64,000 nucleotides of DNA from Sympetrum striolatum (taxonomy: Eukaryota; Arthropoda; Insecta; Odonata; Libellulidae), in contig OX388345.1 of the NCBI GenBank assembly GCA_947579665.1, positions 64,471,454-64,535,453 of the forward strand. Reading direction: 5' to 3'. Positions 56,061-64,000 of this stretch are shown here, piece after piece (positions within the stretch are counted from its first letter, which is position 1; the number at the start of each line of letters is the position of its first letter). The translations under genes and the position numbers were made by a program. The notes under the pieces were generated by a model. The model had not been told where the DNA came from, ran no database searches, and saw nothing but the letters and a program-made list of their open reading frames with translations.

Positions 56061-59000
56061 CGAAACCGATCTATTCCGTCATTAGATTATTAGGAATGTC
56101 AGGAACTTTTCAAATATGTTCCTATGCTTTCCTAAATAATTTCAGATGGGGTACTTCTGTATGATAAAACTTTCCGTCACGTTTATTTACATGACAAATC
56201 TTACATTTTAATAAAATGGCGCTCTATCAAAAATATTATTTTTCCTGCGTAATGAAGGATAATTATGCCATATATTTTAGGTGCCTCTGGATTTCTCTAT
56301 CTATATGGATGTCCGAAGATGCTACGTACGTAGCGAAGGGTCACAATTAAGTCTTCTTAACTCTGATTGTATCAAGTGTTTTCATAGTTATAGACAAATT
56401 TGGCAGAGTAATGCCTGAAACTGTGTTATTTAATAAGGTTAAAGTTAATGATTACTACAAAGTTAAACATGGGGCAGAGTAAAGAAGTTTAGTAAAAAGT
56501 AATAGCATTTAGAGCGACTTCTATTTACTCTTCCATTCTTTTCTTCGTCTAAATTTGATAATTAAATATTTTCTCTCCCCTATTTGGTTAATAAGGTATT
56601 ATCCGAATCCCGCTCATGCAATATCTGGAGAGTAATTCAGCGTCAGAAATTTTGATTTTCGACCCTCGATTTACATATTTCTTACGTGTTTACTACCACT
56701 GGATTTCTGACCTTCATTCTGCGGATCTAAAAACTTAAACTGGCTGGAGTTTTGCCTCTGATCACCATGCGTGCAAAAATCGATATATAGTCTAAAAGAA
56801 AGCCTTCCCTCATGGTCTACGTAACTCGGACAGATCACGAAGACAATTAACGAGTGAACGAAGAGGGACGACAATATTGTGACAGTTATCAATAAATAGC
56901 GAAGAGACATTAAATTAAAGCTGATAAAGATTAAACTACAATCTGCCATATTTTTCAGTGCCATATTGATTTGAAGTTCTTATAACTATGTAAATATCGT
57001 ATTTTTATTAATAAACACATATTGAAAGTGCATAAAAATGTTTCTTTGGGAAGTTGAATTTCTGCATCCCCAAACATGAATACTGATTTCCTTTTATATG
57101 GTTTTTAAAGTTTTTTCATAAGTCCTCAGAACTATTTGTAAAAAATCACCTCAGTGGCTGTTTGTTGGAATGTTACCTAACTATGAATAATTACAAGGGC
57201 AATCAATGACAATAAGAAGTTTTATCTGATGAATACAAGAATATTAGGGAGCAAATGTCAATTCGCCAAAAGCCATATTTCTTACTCTCGTCAAAGAACT
57301 TTTCTTCTATCTAAAGATAAAATAAATATATTGGCTTAGACTTCCAGAGGTATTATTTACGTATAAAAGTTATGCTTACGAGGGCAGTTTGAAGAGGAGA
57401 CATAAAGGCATATCTAATTTTTGCTTCAAAATCAAAAGAAATGTTTCCCTTTAAGCCATCGCCTTAGATGTTTGCCCGCTACGTCTAAGATTGGCCTTTC
57501 AAAATGATGAAAGATTTCCAGAGGTAGTCTGCTAATAAACTCAGTCCCCTTATGTATACCAATTACTCTAACACCTTCATTTCAAATATCTAATTTTGAC
57601 AACATGATTGCACAATTAACAAGAACAATTAACTCTTTTGAACCCTTTTATTACGTATTTGATTTGGAAGTGATGAATATTTGATCAACTTTCGTCGATT
57701 TTAAGTCTTTTTTTCCTTCAAATAATATGTGAAAATCTGAAATATTTCAGTTAAATGACACAACGATAGCGCATTGAAAATCGAACTGCAAATTCAAAGG
57801 ATTCCAAATTAAATTATGAGGATTTTGGAACGAAGTACAAAATTATCGAAACAGTCCACTAAAAAGGAAGATTGTGGGCTAAAAATTAAATAAAATTCTG
57901 AGAAATGTAATAATCTATCAAGATATTAGAGTAGCAACTCACTCATTAAAATCTGAAAAATTAAATAAAAAAGTAAACCTTGAAATTCATCCTATAGTAT
58001 CTATATACATTCAGAGTTATAATTTGTTGAATTTATGACTTATAGTGAAAACTGATATTTCGATTCAAAATCTCATCAAAGTCGCATACGCAAGGACGTT
58101 TAAATTTCTGACCCATTCCATGTTGATAATAAAGGATGAAGAAGGAAGAAATTCCATCAAAATTCAACTGCACCACTGAAAAAATGCTAGTTGAAGCTGA
58201 TAGATGAAGTACTGCATCATTTTCGTTGTTAAATTAGAGTTAAGGAAAAACAGCAGTGATTGACAAAAATGGACGCTTAATTAAAGATGAATGACTATTG
58301 TGGTATTTTATCTAAAACGCATCTGTATACATATATAAAATACTGGAGTTTCAACCTAACATATATTCGATGTGATATTAATGATGAAAAAGTGAGTCAT
58401 TAGCCAAAAAACTGGGATAAAATACTTTACTGAACGGAAAATTTTATGAACTACATGATAATGCACGAGTATGGCAAGTTTGTCGAACTTCGATTTGTAG
58501 ATGCCAAGTTTGCATTTAACAAACCTATTGAGATCAACGGTAGGACACGTGTGTGTTATGTTTAGAGCAAGACAAATGTCGTGACCATATCAAGTATATA
58601 TAGCACACATCGAGTATATATAACATACACCGTGTCACACAAAGTGTACGGCCCCCATGTGAAATCATCCTCTTACCCTCACATATGCCATCTCTACATT
58701 TCCCCCACTTGCAACACAAGATCGAATGATAACATAACGGACTCTACTTTGTTAAACCTAGCCTGCTAGCTTAGCGCATTGTTTTCAAAATAACTATACA
58801 CATGAAAATAGCTCTGTTCACATAGCCTAAACGTATGCACCCTTTGGGCATTAACTCATGCGACATCCTCGGGCTCTAATTCATTTTAGCATTAGCCATT
58901 TATCGATTATGCTTGTTCCCTTGTTTGCAAAGCTTCTCGATCCCATTAATCATAGAAAGCCGTAGATAAGTTGGACCTCAACGGTTCCATTTAAGTGCTT

Positions 59001-60981
59001 ATGAGCAAAGGGTTGAGTGACTTACAAACATCGAAATTGGACAGGGTCGATTATCTTCGATCTTCGATAACGTTCCTTCTGTGCGTATGCTCTCGATTCA
59101 ACGAGGGGGCTGCGATAAGAAGAAATTTAAAAGAAATTCGGGAAGCAATTTAATAGCGCGATTCTTTCGTTATCATTTAAGATATAATGAAGTCCTGCAA
59201 GCATTTCGGCTGATTCAACATTAATTTCCTCTTAGGAAAAGCTAGAAATAATGTTGAAAATATACCTACTTAAAAATCGTCAAAACAACAGTTACTTATA
59301 ATTACGTGGGATGAAAGAATTGATAATTGATCTGAATGAAAGTGTTCCCTAACGAACTATGTATGCCTCCATAATCTATGATTTTTGCGTAACACGACGA
59401 GTATCAGTATTTGAAACCAAGTAGCTTACCTTTAAACTTTGCATGAAGTTTCCTTTACTCTGCCCTGATTTTAGTTGTAGACATGAAATGCGTCTTTGCT
59501 CATACTATACGAGTATTCAGTATATTTTTTCCTACGAAGTAAACTTCGATTCACAAATTTATAAATAATGTTATCTCACACCCTGTTTTTCACAGATATA
59601 TACATTCATATAGATACATTCTTTATAAGAGGGTTCGACAGGAAATTGAATTCCTGTCCTTTACTTTCCGATAAACGGAAAACCGTGCTCAACATTTACT
59701 ATTCTAAGAAGTTGGATTCCGTGTTAGCATGTGAACGATGAGTAAGTATAATGAGTGAAATATGTAATTAACGCGAAACGAGCTATTCAATCCTAGCCAG
59801 AGCATTACATTTATTTTAAATAGAAAATATATGGTAAAATCATAATGTGTAAGGAATGAGCTTAAATCTACACTATGCTTCACTTTAAAATTTAAATAGT
59901 TATAAAAAACAAAATTCCCTTCGAATTGTAGAAATTTAAATCAGATACAGACGGAAAACATTAACTTCGAAAATGGACTCCAATTCCCACCGATATTTTA
60001 TTCCCGTTTTCACTGAGTTCCGTTAGTGATTTCTCTGTAGAAAAGCAACCGTTGATGTAAGTCATAACAAAGGGTTTTTTTTAATTCCCATAATTGAAAG
60101 TTATGCTTCCTGATCGATAAAAGTTTCCGCATCGACCCTAATATCCCATGAATAATGTGAAATCTCAGCGACGCTACGGGATTTACATCTCCAAATTTAT
60201 TTTTCCGAGCAAAAAAGTGCTAAACCGTTTTCCCCATGTGCATATAGCCCCTGCGAGACCCTTTGTTTGTTTCGTCTAGCTTACATTTAACGAACCGCTG
60301 AAAACAGTATCTTTCCATACTCCGATAAAATCCGGGCGCTGTGATATGGTCATGTTTTTAGCGAGTCGGATCAAAACAATCTCCAGCTGGATGAAAGCAC
60401 TGAATATGATTATACTTTTTAAAATTAGAATTTTACCTCTATTCCATACTTTTTACCGGCAAACATTTTACGTGGTATACGCTCCAAAAATCTCTGAATG
60501 GGCTTCTCCGTTCTCGTGATCCGCGCATCCAGAAATGAATGGGTTTTTTGAAATTTCTCGACTTGTTTACGAGCACTGATCGTTGCAGAGTGAGATATCA
60601 AACATTTGGGCTCGCAATTTTTCTCCTCCGCATCCTGGCAAAACGTCGATTTTTTCCCCGAGTTTAGCGGGACTGTTTCTTATTATAGTCTCGAAAAAAT
60701 TGGTCGTTACGGGGTACTGCACCCGAAGAAAGTGCTTTCTGATGGCATTTATATCCGGTTTGGAGTTTTAGGAGGAGGAAGCTGGTCATGTGGTGTATTT
60801 CACGCATGACTAAGCCTTTGTTTCCTCTTTGCTCGGCAAAGATATTCGTTTTTACGTGTCCATAAAACATCCGCTTGAAAAGTGCAACGCAAAGGGCATG
60901 ATGTTTCCGAGATTAAATCCGTATATTTAGGATGCTGATGTTTGAATATTTCACCTTTAATATACATTTTATTTGTAGTGG
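56061..60981. other. Long non-coding stretch
   Basis: No supported gene. The 97-codon minus frame at 56671-56964 has one hydrophobic run (LLITVTILSSLFVHSLIVFV) but no splice signals or family features. A direct repeat of about 22 bp (AAGTATATATAGCACACATC and variant) occurs at 58588-58632. GC rises slightly between 58.9 and 60.9 kb without a visible gene. Confidence 0.35.
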
Positions 60982-61152
60982 TAATAACTAAGCAAAAGTT
61001 CCACAAAATATTTTGTTTAATGCGACAGGAACGTTTTCAACTATTAAAAGCTATAATCAGGCCACAACTACTCATAGTTATTAACTATTAACAGTTGAAA
61101 CCGGTCCGATCGCATTAAACAAAGTATTTTGTGAAACTTTTGATTATTTATT
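60982..61152. mobile_element. Inverted dimer of a hammerhead-like repeat (locus 7)
   Basis: The arms at 60982-61040 and 61090-61152 are inverted copies sharing CACAAAATA.TTTGTTTAAT, GCGA and GTT.GAA.C. The plus-strand copy reads CAGTTGAAACCGGTC followed by CGATCGCATT, and the minus-strand copy has CTGATTA and TTGAAAACG. This is the same design as locus 6. Confidence 0.55.
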
Positions 61153-61435
61153 TACCTCATAATCCAGTTTTACCGATTATCGGCTTCTGCAATGAATTTT
61201 ATTTTTTATTTTATTGAATTTGGGACACTATATTGTTTCAGTGGTTCAATTTTATAATATGAATTACAAAAATTGGAATTAAACTTTGGCCCTTAGTTTA
61301 AACCTTATTCTTTGAATTTCCTTACTAATTTATTACCTCGGGATTTCAAGATGCGACTGCGTCACCCATAAAGAACATGTTTCAGCGCACGTATGGAGTA
61401 CAGTTTTCCCAAGTAAATACATTTAGGTTAATACT

Positions 61436-61600
61436 CTTAAGCCCCCTCTCGGCATGTAGCAGGAGCTGAATACACCGAGCTTTCAAATTACTTCTTTAGT
61501 TTGTTGTTATCGCGTATCGTTCGTGGAAAGAAGGATTCCTTAAAACGATCCGTCTTTGCATGTTTCTTTTACTTTACGCTCATTATTGGACCGGGAAAAG
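61436..61600 (+). mobile_element. Interspersed repeat family X, copy 3
   Basis: CCTCTCGGCATGTAGCAGGA, CGCGTAT.GTTCG.GGAAA and TTAAAACGATCCGT follow the order of the copy at 54.65 kb with many changes. A 71-codon plus frame (61501-61716) overlaps it and is not called. Confidence 0.42.
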
Positions 61601-64000
61601 TAGCTGAAAGGCATTATTCCAGTTACGTCTTCCGCAAACGTACTGGCCGTGAATTTATCAAGCAGTTTCGTCGCAGCCTAGCCTCCAGTCTCCTTTCTCT
61701 CAAAGATTCCCTGTAAATAGTTGAAATTGGCAAACAATAATGAGATATTTCTCTTACTTAGAAAGCATATCATAAACAGAGAAAGTTAAAGTTAAATCTT
61801 AGAACTGGAATAGTTAGCATCGACCGTTTGTTTTAGTGACCTAAATAAAATGATTTGTTTCGGTAATCACAGCTATCGCACCCGTTCCATTTCCTCCTTT
61901 CCCTCTTTCAATCGTCCTTCCCATCCGGGCAATACATTGGCAAAAAATCCAGGATGACAAACCACAAGATAAAGATGATATATTGCATGCTGACTACCTC
62001 CTGCTGCGAGCTTCTTTTCGAGTACTACCGACCGTACGAGGAAAACAAAGGAAAAACGTAGCACGAGCATAACTGAGAAATTGAAACGTTTCCCTCAGGA
62101 AATAACGATACTCTAAAGTCACAACGCAGCAAGGTAGGAATTATAAAAAGTAAGGGAATCAGATCAACATCTTAATCGTATTTCTATTAAAAAAACTACG
62201 ACTCGACGGTATTTCAGTTCAGAAAAATAATTGCTTAGAGTATCGTTTGACAAGATAGTCGCAGGATAGAGGTACAGAGCCAGGCTTTTCTAAGGTCTTC
62301 GAAAACATCGTGTTCTAAACTGTCAGGTAATATAACAGTAAATATCGGCTACTTAAACTGATCAGAAAACTATTCATCAGAGACTGTACATAAGGATATG
62401 CATGATTCTTTTCTCTGCAATTTGGTAGAATTAATAAAATATATTACAACGAGCTGCATCACATCTTATTTGGTATTCTATGCTGCCAAAGTGATTACTA
62501 ATCGATCTTGCATTCATTTATCTAAAAATCAATGGATGGCAGCAATCAGTCAGTAAATCCCAAATAGCAGTGACCAGTTCCATTCAATTCATTCGAGTCA
62601 CATACTCTTTTAATCTTCTTTATTTTTGAAATTTTCCCAATTGTTGAAAGTATGCCTCATTTTCACCAGGCCCAATATATTACGTATACTGCAAATGTTA
62701 AGTTAAGATTATCTGTCGCTGTATACCAGACAATGAGTTCGCCGTTCTATAAAGAGGATGCATCAGATAAAAATAATCTTTAATCCTACTAAGAAGATTG
62801 ATTTTATCAATATTTTTAATAAATATTTCTATTTTCAAGTCTATAACATGGTATGGCAGGATGACCCCAACAATATGTACTTATTTAGAATAATTAACGA
62901 TCTAAGAAACATTAAAATAACGTATTATATATCATCATCATATCAAAAACATAGCAAGAACAGTTACTCTGAAAATCAAAATTCTCATCTTTTAAATAAT
63001 TCCAAACTTTTAACGAGGATTTTTTGAATATTGTATAAATAATTCATTAATAGGTTCTTGAACTTCAAAAGTGTATTTTTCGTGGTTCTTTCACCGTCTA
63101 GATCCCCTAAACCTAGATTTTATTTCTGGGATAATTGCGCCATTTAGAACTAATTCCTAAAAGCAAAAGGTAATGCAATAAGCCTTGACGATTAATTTCA
63201 AAAAGTTTCCTTTTTCAAAATAAGATTTAATTAGATAACAGAAAATTAGTTTTTCTCAAGTCTGGTCCTTTGTCACTGAAGATATAAAAGAAAGAAATCG
63301 GTATTGAGAGCTAAATAAAAGATGAAGTTTACTATTTTAAGGGTATATAAATACTCCACTTAGGAGTAAATAAAATAAAGTTAAAATAGACGATATAAAT
63401 GCACACTCAGACAGAAGATACAAAAAAGATAAATTATGAATTTACTTGGTAAAAGATAAGTAGCGGAAGGTGCATTCCATAAACAGTGACAAGAACATGC
63501 ACATATCACATGAGACGTCAAAAACAAGACCGTGTTATAAACATTAAATGGGCCGATTGTCTAGCATTATATTTCTCTTATGAGAACAGCGTCAGTCGTG
63601 ACGACTTTCACTGTATTGCGAATGGAATAAGATAAGATACGGAAAGCCTAGGTGCAATTTGTTCAGAAATCAAGATTAATCTTTTTCGGGTATTGTCACA
63701 CGTCAGAGGTCCATAAAAAGTTCATTTAGCTCTTATTCACTAATAAAATTTATCTCTCCCAAGATATTAAATATACACAGCAAAAAATGACTTGCTAAGG
63801 AAAGGCGTCGAATTTTATAGAATATAGAATATATAAATTTAAGAAAAACCATTAATAACGACAGTCAAATGGAATGTCTTTACAAGGAGAACACACCATA
63901 GGTACGTATGGATTCGCTTGAGAGTTTTAGGGTATGTTCCATGCTAAAAAATAATAGAATAGAGTCCAGAAATCGATACCAATAAAGTCCTAACTAATGC
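61601..64000. other. Non-coding DNA
   Basis: AT-rich without supported genes or repeats up to the window end. Confidence 0.4.

Noticed and set aside
56671..56964. 97-residue minus-strand membrane protein
   Set aside because: The single hydrophobic run is typical of translated AT-rich DNA, with no splice sites, family motifs or flanking exons.
1..64000. CRISPR arrays, rRNA or prokaryotic operons
   Set aside because: No regularly spaced repeats, rRNA sequence or packed reading frames; introns and eukaryotic repeats dominate.

Overview
The window is AT-rich, intron-bearing eukaryotic DNA with very few open frames. Its contents (a class A neuropeptide-type GPCR split by GT-AG introns, tRNA-headed SINEs, LINE remnants, piggyBac, hAT and mariner-like MITEs) suggest an arthropod, most likely an insect with a large, repeat-laden genome. 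I cannot name the species. No bacterial genes, operons, CRISPR arrays or rRNA are present.

Region by region. 1-6 kb: two apparently convergent genes I do not recognise. A plus-strand terminal exon ends at 1923, and minus-strand exons lie at 2102-2601, 5215-5427 and 5971-6051. A hAT MITE and two tRNA-derived SINE copies sit in the long intron. 6.7-15.3 kb: intergenic DNA with a decayed LINE, a SINE, a (TA)n tract and MITEs. 15.36-21.03 kb: the main gene, six minus-strand exons of a rhodopsin-family peptide receptor covering TM2 to the C-terminal tail, with compatible splice phases throughout. The exon with the N-terminus and TM1 was not found. Its introns hold a hAT MITE, a 16-bp-repeat foldback, a truncated DNA transposon and a LINE 3' end. 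22.75-24.06 kb: a fuller 1.3 kb copy of that DNA transposon, with terminal inverted repeats. 26-45 kb: mostly non-coding, with several LINE C-terminal remnants, a piggyBac-like element, SINEs and one unidentified minus-strand coding-like frame (34920-35172). 45.5-48.5 kb: a 5'-truncated non-LTR retrotransposon whose reverse transcriptase frame is intact except for two in-frame stops. 50.6-64 kb: a second piggyBac-like element carrying a foldback, further foldbacks, LINE tails and long featureless stretches.

The most interesting pattern is a set of dispersed, often inverted-duplicated copies of a motif resembling the hammerhead ribozyme core (CTGATGA, short stem, GAAA, a very short palindromic stem III ending in TC). 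They occur near 19.17, 20.09, 27.40, 27.52, 50.94, 52.40 and 61.05 kb. Hammerhead motifs of this kind are known from Penelope-like retroelements and related retrozymes, so these loci may be remnants of such elements. A second recurring pattern is one LINE family whose 3' ends share a small hairpin followed by a conserved CTCGCC..AATAAAG tail, seen at six places on both strands.
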